NCBI GenBank assembly: GCA_964647625.1
Contig: CAZYHZ010000019.1
Coordinates: 8,642-72,641 of the forward strand
DNA length: 64,000 nucleotides
DNA from: DASRJG01 sp964647625
GTDB lineage: Bacteria > Acidobacteriota > Polarisedimenticolia > Polarisedimenticolales > DASRJG01
Direction: 5' to 3'
Of this stretch, positions 24,744-33,285 are shown in pieces. Position 1 is the first letter of the stretch. Every line of letters begins with the position of its first letter. The position numbers and the translations under genes are program-made. The notes under the pieces are model-generated. The model was given only the letters and a program-made list of their open reading frames with translations, ran no database searches and was not told the DNA's origin.

Positions 24744-26129
24744 TCAGTCGTCCTCTTCGACCCCGTCGTGGCCCTCGTCCCCGAGCATGCGGTAGAGGGT
24801 CCTCCGGTCGATGTCCAGGGCGCGCGCGGCCGCAGCCTTGTTGCCGGAGTGGCGCTCGAGCGCCCGCTTCGCGTAGAGCTTCGACATCTCCGCGAGGGTC
24901 ATCCCGTCGCGGACCGCGCCGGACCCCTCGGCGCCGGACCCGTCGCCGCCGTGACCCGCCGTCCCGGTGAGCACGTCCTCGGGAAGGATCGTGTCGTGAT
25001 CGGTCAGCGCCACCGCGCGCTCGAGCGTGTTGGCGAGCTCCCTCACGTTTCCCGGCCAGTCGTGCCCGACGAGCCGCCGCAGCGCCGAGGACGAGATCCC
25101 CACGATCGGCCGCCGGAATTTCTCGCAAGCGCGCGCGAGAAGATCGTCGACGAGGTCGACCAGATCGTCCCGGCGCTCGCGCAGCGGCGGGACGTGGATC
25201 CGGATGACGTCGAGACGGTAATAGAGGTCCTGGCGGAAGCGCCCTTCCCGCATCATGGCCTCGAGGGGCCGGTTGGTGGCCGCGACGACGCGCGTGTTGA
25301 CGGCCACCTCTTCGGTGCCGCCGACGGGCCGGACCGTGCCGGATTCGAGGACGTGGAGGAGCTTCGCCTGCGTCTCCGGCTGGAGCTCGCCGATCTCGTC
25401 GAGGAGCAGCGTGCCGCCGCTCGCGGCCGCAAACAGCCCGCGGCGGTCTTCGCGCGCATCGGTGAACGCCCCGCGCTTGACGCCGAACAGCTCGGCCTCG
25501 ACCAGGGAGTGCGGGAGCGCGGCGGCGTTCAGCTGGAGGAACGGCCCGTCGCGCCGCGAGCCCGCGTCGTGGATGAACCGCGCCAGGACGCCCTTGCCGG
25601 TGCCGCTCTCGCCGGTCAGGAGGACCGTCGCATCCGTGGCGGCCGCCCGGCGCGCGAGATCGAGCGCGCGCCGCATCGCCCCGCTCTTGGCGACGATCGC
25701 GCCGTCGGGCGCGCCGTCCAACCGGTCCCGGAGCCTGATGATCTCGCGCCGCATCTGCCGCTCGCGCAGCGACCGCTCGATGACCAGGCACAGGACCTCG
25801 ATGCGAAACGGCTTCGCGACGAAATCGGCGGCGCCGGCGCGGACCGCCTGGACCGCGAGGTCGATGCTTCCGAACGCCGTGATCAGGACGACCTGCAAGT
25901 CCGGGCGCCGCGCGTGAACGGCCGCGAGAAGCTCGGTGCCGCGCATCTCGGGCATCTCGACGTCCGAGATCACGAGATCGAACGGGGACGCGTCGATCTG
26001 GCCGAGCGCCGCGACCGGCGACGTGACGGTCGTGACCGCGTATCCTTCCCGCCCCAGCTCCTCGCCGAGATAGGCGGCGACCTCGGGATCGTCGTCGAGG
26101 ACGAGGAGCCTCGCCTTGGCGCGCGTCAT
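24744..26129 (-). CDS. Sigma-54-dependent response regulator (NtrC/ZraR family)
   Basis: 461 residues: receiver (LVLDDDPE, D56 in VISDVEMPE, K107 in VAKPF), AAA+ domain with Walker A GESGTGKG (173-180), sigma-54 contact loop GAFTDA (220-225, where most family members have GAFTGA), Walker B LLLDEIGE (241-248), arginine-finger region, and a Fis-type HTH at the C-terminus (GNKAAAARALDIDRRTLYRM). It opens sigma-54 promoters after phosphorylation. Start ATG overlaps the TGA of the cognate kinase (26126-26129). The likely target is the divergent CzcBAC exporter, which has a -24/-12 promoter and palindromic sites. Confidence 0.92.
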   Translation of the reverse strand: MTRAKARLLVLDDDPEVAAYLGEELGREGYAVTTVTSPVAALGQIDASPFDLVISDVEMPEMRGTELLAAVHARRPDLQVVLITAFGSIDLAVQAVRAGAADFVAKPFRIEVLCLVIERSLRERQMRREIIRLRDRLDGAPDGAIVAKSGAMRRALDLARRAAATDATVLLTGESGTGKGVLARFIHDAGSRRDGPFLQLNAAALPHSLVEAELFGVKRGAFTDAREDRRGLFAAASGGTLLLDEIGELQPETQAKLLHVLESGTVRPVGGTEEVAVNTRVVAATNRPLEAMMREGRFRQDLYYRLDVIRIHVPPLRERRDDLVDLVDDLLARACEKFRRPIVGISSSALRRLVGHDWPGNVRELANTLERAVALTDHDTILPEDVLTGTAGHGGDGSGAEGSGAVRDGMTLAEMSKLYAKRALERHSGNKAAAARALDIDRRTLYRMLGDEGHDGVEEDD

Positions 26130-27595
26130 GCCCGCGCCCCGTGCAGCGGCAGATCGATCGTGAACCGCGCCCCGCGCCCGGGCTTCGATGCGACGGCGAT
26201 GCGCCCGCCGTGCGCCTGCACGATCGCGTGGACGACGGCGAGCCCGAGCCCCGTCCCGCCTTCTCCCGCGCGCGTCGTGAAGAACGGCTCGAAAAGCCGG
26301 GCGCGCGTCTCCTCGGTCATCCCGCAGCCGTCGTCCTCGATCTCGAGCCGAGCCGAGTCGATGGGGCCCTCGGGCCCCTCGATCGCCGAGCGGCCGATGC
26401 GCAACGACACGCGGCCGCCTTCGGGAGACGCGTCGAGGGCGTTCTTGATCAGGTTGAGCGCGACCTGCTGGACCTGATCGACGTCGGCGAGCACCGGCGG
26501 GAACTCGGAGGGCGACTGGAGCTCGAAGGTGATCCCCCGCTGCCGCGCGACCGGGCCCATGAGATCGAGGATCTTACGGACCGGCGCGGCGATGTCGATC
26601 ATCGCGAGGCGCACGGGCCCCCGCCGGGAAAAGCTCATCAGCTGCTCGACGATGCCGGCGATCCGATCCGCCTGTTCGGCGAGGATGAGCGCGTTCTTCC
26701 GAACGTCCTCGGGGCTCAGATCGCGGGAGATCAAGGTGCGCGCCCGGCCGCTCATGATCTGGAGCGGCGAGCCGATCTCGTGCGCGAGGCCGGCCGACAG
26801 CTGCCCGATCGTCGCGAGCTTGTCCACGCGCTGGAGGGCCTGCTCCAGCACGAGCCGCGAGCCCTCCTCTCGGGCGATCTTCTCCCGGGCCTCCCGCAGA
26901 TCGCCGACCAGCGCGTCGAACTCGTGCGCGAGCCGCCCGACCTCGTCGTTCCGGCGCGTGTCGAGGGTCGAGGCGGGCTCTCCACGCCTGAGCTTCTGCA
27001 TCCCTTCCGCCATCCGGTTGAGCGGCCGCGCCACGAGCACCGCCCCGAGCAGCGCCTCGAGCGCCGTGATCGCCGCCACGAGGAGCACCAAGGAGACGAC
27101 GATGTTCCGCAAGGTGTCGTGCAAGTCGCGGTGGACCTCGGTCAACGGGCTCACGAGGACGAGGGCGCCGATGTTGGCTCCGGCGTCGTCGACGAGCTGG
27201 AGCCCGAGCGTCGCGCGCCACTTGCGGTCCGTGTCGATGTCCAGGATGGCGCCATGGCCGAGCATCGCGCGCCCTGCGAAATCGGCGAATCCCGGCTCCA
27301 TCACCGCTCCCGAGGACGCGGCCGTGGCCTTTCCGGCCGGCGAGAACACGTAGAGATCGAGATCGGGGGCGATGCCCTCGAGCGAGTCCAGGGCCCCCTG
27401 GATGTCCTTGAACTGCCGGTCGCGCAGCGCGTGCTCGAAGGAGACCTGGATCGCGGTGCCGAGGACCCGGACCTCACGGTCGACCGAGTTTCTGAGGTCC
27501 GAGCGCTCTTGCCGGATCTGCCGCCACCCGTGCACGCCGGCGATGAGCAGGCTCACCGCGCCGATCCCGAGGGTCAATTTCGTCGAAACCTGCAA
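26126..27595 (-). CDS. Membrane sensor histidine kinase of sigma-54 two-component system
   Basis: 489 residues. TM1 about 6-25, a periplasmic sensor of about 150 residues (about 26-178: IQVSFEHALRDRQFKDIQGA ... LVLVSPLTEV), TM2 about 180-203, HAMP (RPLNRMAEGMQKLRRGE), HisKA with SAGLAHEIGSPLQIMSGRA, and HATPase motifs NLIKNALDAS, DDGCGM and GGTGLGLAVVHAIVQAHGG. The architecture is ZraS/AtoS-like. A TTG at 27595 is preferred because AGGAG lies 8 bp upstream; a GTG at 27601 would be only 2 bp from it. The periplasmic domain has no obvious Cys/His/Met cluster, so the metal or stress signal cannot be named. It is divergent from czcB across 136 bp. Confidence 0.9.
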   Translation of the reverse strand: MQVSTKLTLGIGAVSLLIAGVHGWRQIRQERSDLRNSVDREVRVLGTAIQVSFEHALRDRQFKDIQGALDSLEGIAPDLDLYVFSPAGKATAASSGAVMEPGFADFAGRAMLGHGAILDIDTDRKWRATLGLQLVDDAGANIGALVLVSPLTEVHRDLHDTLRNIVVSLVLLVAAITALEALLGAVLVARPLNRMAEGMQKLRRGEPASTLDTRRNDEVGRLAHEFDALVGDLREAREKIAREEGSRLVLEQALQRVDKLATIGQLSAGLAHEIGSPLQIMSGRARTLISRDLSPEDVRKNALILAEQADRIAGIVEQLMSFSRRGPVRLAMIDIAAPVRKILDLMGPVARQRGITFELQSPSEFPPVLADVDQVQQVALNLIKNALDASPEGGRVSLRIGRSAIEGPEGPIDSARLEIEDDGCGMTEETRARLFEPFFTTRAGEGGTGLGLAVVHAIVQAHGGRIAVASKPGRGARFTIDLPLHGARA

Positions 27596-27645
27596 TCCCA
27601 CGGCTCCTGTCCGCGCCCCGGGCTGGGGAGAGAATGAACCGAGTG

Positions 27646-27692
27646 TGGCAGGAATGCCAGCTCGGGACCCCCCACCCGGCCCGCAATTGCGG
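27646..27692. promoter_or_regulatory. Two palindromes: candidate sigma-54 activator sites
   Basis: TGGCA-GGAA-TGCCA at 27646-27659 and the perfect 12-bp palindrome CCGCAATTGCGG at 27681-27692. They lie about 46 and 13 bp before the -24 element of the czcB promoter. They differ in sequence from each other, so at most one may be the true site of the adjacent NtrC-type regulator. Confidence 0.4.
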
Positions 27693-27703
27693 AAAATCGG
27701 GCC

Positions 27704-27719
27704 CGGCAAAGCGTTTGCA
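27704..27719 (+). promoter_or_regulatory. Sigma-54 (-24/-12) promoter for czcBAC
   Basis: CGGCAA-N5-TTGCA: GG at 27705-27706 and GC at 27717-27718 with exactly 10 bp between, matching TGGCAC-N5-TTGCA except at two positions. The predicted start site near 27730 is only about 2 nt before the ATG of czcB, implying a nearly leaderless message. The divergent sigma-54 regulator and kinase make this assignment attractive. Confidence 0.55.
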
Positions 27720-27731
27720 AGATGCGGGCAC

Positions 27732-28862
27732 ATGCCGACCCCCAAACGCTCCGTCGTACTGTCATTCGTGGTCCTGGCAGCCGTCCCGCTCGTCTCCTCG
27801 TGCATGGAATCCCACGGGGAGACGGGCGGGGACACGGCGATCACGGCCCCGACGCTCCTCGCCGACGGATCGATCCGGCTTCCCAAGAGCTCGCTCAAGT
27901 ATCTGCGGCTCGAGCCGGTGAAGACGCTGGGCGGCACGTTCGAGATTCGCGTTCCCGCGAGGGCCGAGTTCAAGGATGGGGCGGTCTCGCGAGTCGGAGC
28001 TGCCGCCGCCGGGCGCGTGACGGCCGTATCCGTGCGGGTCGGCGATCGAGTTCGCGCCGGCCAGCGGCTCGTCAGCATCGCATCGCCCGACGCTGCGGCC
28101 GCCCGCAATGCGCTGGCGTCGGCCAAGACCGCGCTGCGCGAGGCCACCGTCGCCGTCGAGCGTCAAACCCGGATGATGCAGGAAGGCGTCGGCGTCGAGC
28201 GTGAAAAGTTGGAAGCCGACTTCCGGCTCGCCCAGGCCCGCGCGGAGGTCGATCGCGCCGAGGCGACGGCGGCGGTCGTCGGCGACGGCACCGGGGCCGA
28301 TCTCGCGATCGGGTCCCCGATCGCGGGGACCGTCATCAGCGTGAAGACGTCGGTGGGCGCCGCGGTGGCGCCCGGAGGCGATCCTTTGATCGAAGTCGGC
28401 GATCCCGACGCCGTCTGGGTCGTTGCGGACGTGACCGATCACGATCTGCCGCTGATCCACGAAGGGTCATCCGCCGAAGTGTCGTTGAGCGTCGCGCCCG
28501 GGCCGCTGTCCGCAACCGTCGTTTCGATCGGGCCCGTCGTCGATCCTTCCCTCCGTACGGCGCCGGTGCGGCTCACCCTTGCGTCACCCGTCGTGGGTTT
28601 ACGCCCGGGAACGATCGGACGCGCGGCCATCCGGACGGCAGCCCAGGGCGCGACGCTTCCTGCGGAGGCCGTGCTCCTCCGGGGAGGCAAGGATTGGGTC
28701 GTCTACGTCGCGAAGGACGATGAGACGTTCGAGCGACGGAGCGTCGTTGCCGGCCGTCCGATCGACGGCCGCGTTCAGGTCCTGTCCGGACTGTCTCCGG
28801 GCGACCGTGTCGTCGTCCAAGGGGCGCTGCTGCTCGACGGCTCGGCCGAGCAGCTCCTCTAA
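27732..28862 (+). CDS. czcB: RND efflux periplasmic adaptor (CzcB/CusB type) lipoprotein
   Basis: 376 residues. The N-terminus carries a lipoprotein signal with a lipobox at VSSC (Cys24). Beta-barrel/lipoyl halves: AAGRVTAVSVRVGDRVRAGQ and SPIAGTVISVKTSVGAAVAP; a helical hairpin between them (AARNALASAKTALREATVAV); C-terminal membrane-proximal domain GLSPGDRVVVQGALLLDGSA. It links the inner-membrane pump to the outer-membrane channel. Lacks an obvious His-rich metal-binding N-terminal extension. No convincing ribosome site precedes the ATG, which fits a near-leaderless transcript from the sigma-54 promoter. First gene of czcBAC; 20 bp before czcA. Confidence 0.88.
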   Translation: MPTPKRSVVLSFVVLAAVPLVSSCMESHGETGGDTAITAPTLLADGSIRLPKSSLKYLRLEPVKTLGGTFEIRVPARAEFKDGAVSRVGAAAAGRVTAVSVRVGDRVRAGQRLVSIASPDAAAARNALASAKTALREATVAVERQTRMMQEGVGVEREKLEADFRLAQARAEVDRAEATAAVVGDGTGADLAIGSPIAGTVISVKTSVGAAVAPGGDPLIEVGDPDAVWVVADVTDHDLPLIHEGSSAEVSLSVAPGPLSATVVSIGPVVDPSLRTAPVRLTLASPVVGLRPGTIGRAAIRTAAQGATLPAEAVLLRGGKDWVVYVAKDDETFERRSVVAGRPIDGRVQVLSGLSPGDRVVVQGALLLDGSAEQLL

Positions 28863-28882
28863 CCGCGGAAGCCTCCCCTCTC

Positions 28883-31800
28883 GTGCTTCGATCACTCATC
28901 GATACGTGCGTCCACCGGCGGTTGCCGGTGCTGGCGCTGATCGCGGCGATCGCCGTCTACGGGATCGCCGCCTACCGCGGCACCGCCATCGAGGCGTTCC
29001 CCGACGTCACCAACATCCAGGTCAACGTCATCGCGCAGATGCCCGGACAAGCGCCCGAGGAGATCGAGCGGCAGGTGACGATCCCGCTCGAGCGCGTGCT
29101 GAACGGCACGCCCGGGATGATCAAGATGCGCAGCGAGAGCCTGTTCGGGCTCGCGCTCGTCTGGCTGACGTTCGAGGACGGCACGGACGGGTATCGCGCG
29201 CGGACGATCGTCACGGAGAAGCTCCAGGACGCCGACCTTCCACCCGGCGTCCAGCCGAACCTCGCCCCCGACGACACGCCTCTCGGCGAGATCTACCAGT
29301 ACCACGTCGTCAGCGACCGCCACACGCCCGAGCAGATCCGCTCCGAGCAGGAGTGGAACATCTCGCGGCTGCTGCGCCAGGTCCCGGGCGTCGCCGACGT
29401 CGTCAACTTCGGTGGCTACCTCAAGGAGTACCACGTGCTGGTCGACCCGGCGCGCCTGGTCGCGCACGGGCTGACGCTGCAGGATCTGTCCGACGCCGTC
29501 GCGCGGTCGAACCAGAACGTCGGCGGCGGATTCCTCCGGCACGGGGACCAGGAGCTCGTCATCCGCGGCGTGGGGTATCTGCGCGACCCGCACGAGATCG
29601 CCCAGACGGTCCTCAAGAACGAGGGCGGGACGCCGGTCACCGTCGGCGACGTGGCGACGCTCGTCGTCTCGCACATGCCGCGCCGCGGCAACGTCGGCTA
29701 CAACGACGTCCTCGACGTCACCGAGGGGTTCGTCCTCTTGAGGCGCGGCGAGAACCCTTCGACCGTGCTCGAAGGCGTCCACGCCAAGGTCCAGGAGCTC
29801 AACGAGCGGATCCTCCCGGCGGGAATGAAGATCGAGCCGTTCTACGACCGGACGACGCTCGTCGGACACACGCTCGAGACCGTCCACCACAGCCTGCTGT
29901 TCGGCGCGCTTCTGGTCGCGGGAGTCGTCTGGCTATTCCTGCGGAGCCTGCGCTGCTCGCTGATCGTGGCGGCGGTCATCCCGCTCGCGCTGCTCACGGC
30001 GTTCATCGGCCTGCGCTGGCTGGGACTCCCGGCGAACCTGATCTCTATGGGGGCGATCGACTTCGGGATCCTCGTCGACGGCGCCGTGGTGCTGGTGGAA
30101 AACGTCCTCCACGAGGCGGCCGCCAACAAACCCCCGACGCGCCGCGCGATGCTGGGCTTGGTCGCGGCGTCCGCGTTCGACGTCGCCACGCCGACGTTCT
30201 ACGCGATGGCGATCATCATCGCCGCGCTCATCCCGGTGTTCACGCTCGAGCGGATCGAGGGCCGGATCTTCCATCCGCTGGCCATGACCTACAGCTTCGC
30301 GCTCGCCGGCGCTCTGGTGTTCGCTCTGACCGCCGTTCCCGCGCTCTGCGCCCTTCTGCTGCGGCCGAGAGACGGCGATCACGGCGAGCCGACGTTCGTG
30401 GTGGCCGCCCGCTCGTGGTACCGGCGCGCGCTGACCATCGTGATGCGCCGGCGCGTGCCGGCCGTCGGAGCGGCGGCAGCACTCCTCGCGGTCGGCCTCT
30501 TGTGCATCACCCGTCTCGGCACCGAGTTCCTGCCCGAGCTGGACGAGGGGGACATGAACATCTTCGTCGAGATGCCCCCCTCGACCTCGCTCGATACCGG
30601 AGGCCAGATCCTGAAGGACGTGCGGGAGCGCCTCCTGACCTTCCCCGAAGTCGTCTCGGTGATGAGCGAGCAGGGGCGGCCCGAGGACGGCACCGACGAC
30701 CAGACGGTCAACCAGAGCGAGACGTTCGTCCACCTGAAGCCCCACGACGCCTGGCCGCGCGGGATGACCAAGGACCGTCTGATCGAGGCGATGCGCTCCA
30801 CGCTGACGGAGATTCCGGGCGTGGCGTTCAATTTCTCGCAGCCGATCAAGGACAACGTCGAGGAGGCGATCAGCGGCGTCCGCGGCAAGGTCGTTCTCAA
30901 GATCTTCGGCCCCGATCTCGAGGCCATGCGCGACACGCTCGAGAAGTGCAAGGCGACGCTGGCGTCGGTCCCCGGCATCGTCGATCTCGAGCTGTACCGC
31001 GACGCCACCGTCCCGCAGCTGCGCGTGGAGCTCGACCGCTCCGCGCTCGCTCGGGCGGGGATCACGATCGGGGCGGCGCAGGACGTCATCGAGACGTCGC
31101 TCCAGGGCCGCGTCGTCACCGAGATGTGGGAGGGCGAGCGTCCCGTGCCGGTCCGCGTGCTCCTGCCGTTCACCGAGCGGGACGATCCGGACGCGATCGG
31201 ATCCATCGCCGTCCCGTCCGCCGGCGGCGGACGCATTCCGCTTCACGAGCTGGCTCACGTGTCGCTCGATGCGGGCCGGGCCTGCATCAACCGGGAGGCG
31301 AACAGCCGCGTTCTGGCCCTGAAGTTCAACATCGAAGGGCGCGACATGGGAAGCGTCGTCGCGGACGCGCGCACCGCCGTCGACAAGGCGGTGAAGCCGC
31401 CGCCCGGACACTACTTCGTCTGGGGCGGCGAGTTCGAAAGCCAGGCGCGCGCGATGCGGCGCCTCGCGATGATCGTCCCCGTCTCGGTCCTCGCGGTCTT
31501 CGCCCTGCTCTACATGGCGCTCCAGTCGGCACGGAGCGGCGCCGCGGTCCTCGCCATCGCGCCCTTCGCGATGACGGGCGGCGCCTTCGCGCTGCTCGCC
31601 GGCGGAATCAATCTCTCCGTGTCGGCGGCGGTCGGGTTCATCGCGCTCCTCGGCCAGGTGTCTCTCGCGGCCCTGCTCGTCATCAGCGCCATCGACAGCC
31701 GGCGGCGCGCCGGCGAGCCGCTGGATTCGGCCATCGTTTCGGGGGCCGTCGCGCGGCTTCGCGCCGTCATGATGACGGCGCTCCTCGCGATCCTGGGCCT

Positions 31801-31975
31801 GACTCCGATGGCCTTGTCGCGAGGGGTCGGAAGCGAGATCCAGCGTCCGTTCGCCCTGGTGATCATCGGCGGGCTGCTCTCTTCGATCGCCGTCGTCCTG
31901 TTCATGCTGCCGATCGCTTACCGCGCCTTCACGACCGAGGCCTATCACCCGCCGGGTGACGAGGAGCTCGCGTGA
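28883..31975 (+). CDS. czcA: Heavy-metal RND efflux pump (CzcA/CusA type)
   Basis: 1,030 residues, the full length of HME-RND inner-membrane pumps. N-terminal TM and porter domain (AFPDVTNIQVNVIAQMPGQA, PLERVLNGTPG), TM4 proton-relay signature IDFGILVDGAVVLVEN (D393, D399, E406), and the second half with PELDEGDMNIFVEMPPSTS. The D...D...E signature defines heavy-metal (Zn/Co/Cd/Ni or Cu/Ag) transporters as opposed to drug pumps. Which metal is exported cannot be settled here; the Met pair needed for Cu/Ag transport was not verified. GTG start at 28883. Middle gene of czcBAC; the stop overlaps the start of the outer-membrane gene (TGATG). Confidence 0.93.
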   Translation: MLRSLIDTCVHRRLPVLALIAAIAVYGIAAYRGTAIEAFPDVTNIQVNVIAQMPGQAPEEIERQVTIPLERVLNGTPGMIKMRSESLFGLALVWLTFEDGTDGYRARTIVTEKLQDADLPPGVQPNLAPDDTPLGEIYQYHVVSDRHTPEQIRSEQEWNISRLLRQVPGVADVVNFGGYLKEYHVLVDPARLVAHGLTLQDLSDAVARSNQNVGGGFLRHGDQELVIRGVGYLRDPHEIAQTVLKNEGGTPVTVGDVATLVVSHMPRRGNVGYNDVLDVTEGFVLLRRGENPSTVLEGVHAKVQELNERILPAGMKIEPFYDRTTLVGHTLETVHHSLLFGALLVAGVVWLFLRSLRCSLIVAAVIPLALLTAFIGLRWLGLPANLISMGAIDFGILVDGAVVLVENVLHEAAANKPPTRRAMLGLVAASAFDVATPTFYAMAIIIAALIPVFTLERIEGRIFHPLAMTYSFALAGALVFALTAVPALCALLLRPRDGDHGEPTFVVAARSWYRRALTIVMRRRVPAVGAAAALLAVGLLCITRLGTEFLPELDEGDMNIFVEMPPSTSLDTGGQILKDVRERLLTFPEVVSVMSEQGRPEDGTDDQTVNQSETFVHLKPHDAWPRGMTKDRLIEAMRSTLTEIPGVAFNFSQPIKDNVEEAISGVRGKVVLKIFGPDLEAMRDTLEKCKATLASVPGIVDLELYRDATVPQLRVELDRSALARAGITIGAAQDVIETSLQGRVVTEMWEGERPVPVRVLLPFTERDDPDAIGSIAVPSAGGGRIPLHELAHVSLDAGRACINREANSRVLALKFNIEGRDMGSVVADARTAVDKAVKPPPGHYFVWGGEFESQARAMRRLAMIVPVSVLAVFALLYMALQSARSGAAVLAIAPFAMTGGAFALLAGGINLSVSAAVGFIALLGQVSLAALLVISAIDSRRRAGEPLDSAIVSGAVARLRAVMMTALLAILGLTPMALSRGVGSEIQRPFALVIIGGLLSSIAVVLFMLPIAYRAFTTEAYHPPGDEELA

Positions 31976-33285
31976 TGAGCGTCATCGCTTCGTTTCTCCT
32001 TTCCGCCGTCGCGGCCCCGCTCGCGCCCTCGGCCCCCCGGCCCACGCGAGATGCGGGCGCGACGGTGGAAAGCTCGCAAGGCAAGGACACGCCCACGATC
32101 ACGCTCGCCGAGGCGCTCTCGATCTTGGACCGCGAAAGCCCCGGCACGGCGGCCACGCGCGCGAGGATCGGAGACGCCAAATCCGACGTGATCGCCGCGC
32201 GGATCCTCCCGAACCCCTCGCTCGACTACGCGGGGACGCGCCTCCGGTCCGGTACCAACACCGGAGCGGCCCAGGTCGACGAGTGGGGCATCGAATGGCC
32301 GCTCCTCCTGTTCGGCCAGCGGAAGCGGCGCACGGTGGCGGCCGAGGCCGGTGTGTCGGCCGAGGCGGCCCGCATCGACGTCGATCTCGCCGCGAAGGCG
32401 CGCGACGTGCGCGTCGCCTTCACCGACTTGCTCTCCCAGCAGGAGCGCCAGCGGATCCTGGAGGAAGCACGCTCCGACCTCGAGCGCGTGGCTCAGATCG
32501 TGTCGGGGAGAAAGGGCGCCGGCGAGGCCTCGGAATACGACAGCCTTCGCGTCGAAACGGAATTCCGATCGATGGACGCGCAGCTCGGCGATGCCAGGGG
32601 CGACGTCGCCGATGCGCGCGGGCGACTGGCTGTCCTGCTCGGCCGCCCGGGGGATGCGCCCCGGGCGGCTGGGCCGCTCGAGCTCGACCCACCGATCGCC
32701 GGGAACGTCGAGGCGCTCTGGGCCGAGACCTCGAGCCGCTTGCCGGAGATTCAGGCGGCTCGCCGGAGCGAGGAAGCGGCGCAAGCCGCCGTCACCGCCG
32801 CATCGCGGGACGCATGGCCGGTCCCCGTTCTCTCGGGCGGCGCGTCGCTCACGAAGGACGCGCAGAGCACGTCGGCGACGTTCGGCGTCACGATCCCTCT
32901 CGCGGTTCTGGATCGCAATCAGGGCGCGATCGCGAAGGCGCGGGCACACGCCGAGGAGGCGGCGCTCGAGCGAAAAGCGGTCGAGGTCGAAACAAGGGCG
33001 GATCTGGAGCGCGCGGTCGGGGTCGCCGCGGAGCGCCGTGCCGCCCTGTCCGAGATCGACGCGAAGGTGTCGGCGCGCCTCCCGGAGATGAAGACGATGG
33101 CCGAATCCGCGTACCGCGAGGGGCGCGGAGACATCCTCGACCTGCTCGACGCGCTACGCTCCCTGACCTCGACGCGCCTCGCCCGCGTGGATGCGTTCGG
33201 ATCCGCGGCTCACGCCGATGCCGATCTCATCTACCTCACCGGCCACGCGACCGAGGTCCCGGCGGACCGAACGGCGCCGCAGTAG
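31975..33285 (+). CDS. czcC: Outer-membrane efflux channel (CzcC/TolC family)
   Basis: 436 residues. Signal peptide MSVIASFLLSAVAAPLAPSA. Two TolC repeats: ITLAEALSILDRESPGTAAT with DAKSDVIAARILPNPSLDY, and later LPEIQAARRSEEAAQAAVTA with PVLSGGASLTKD and FGVTIPLAVLDRNQGAIAKA. It forms the outer-membrane exit duct. A GTG one codon upstream (31972) is an alternative start. Its last 55 bp overlap the 3' end of the convergent SGNH-like gene, so no terminator lies between them. Confidence 0.9.
   Translation: MSVIASFLLSAVAAPLAPSAPRPTRDAGATVESSQGKDTPTITLAEALSILDRESPGTAATRARIGDAKSDVIAARILPNPSLDYAGTRLRSGTNTGAAQVDEWGIEWPLLLFGQRKRRTVAAEAGVSAEAARIDVDLAAKARDVRVAFTDLLSQQERQRILEEARSDLERVAQIVSGRKGAGEASEYDSLRVETEFRSMDAQLGDARGDVADARGRLAVLLGRPGDAPRAAGPLELDPPIAGNVEALWAETSSRLPEIQAARRSEEAAQAAVTAASRDAWPVPVLSGGASLTKDAQSTSATFGVTIPLAVLDRNQGAIAKARAHAEEAALERKAVEVETRADLERAVGVAAERRAALSEIDAKVSARLPEMKTMAESAYREGRGDILDLLDALRSLTSTRLARVDAFGSAAHADADLIYLTGHATEVPADRTAPQ

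Noticed and set aside
23742..26477. 911-codon plus-strand frame
   Set aside because: Antisense to the DUF900 hydrolase and sigma-54 regulator genes; low-complexity Arg/Asp/Val composition without domains.
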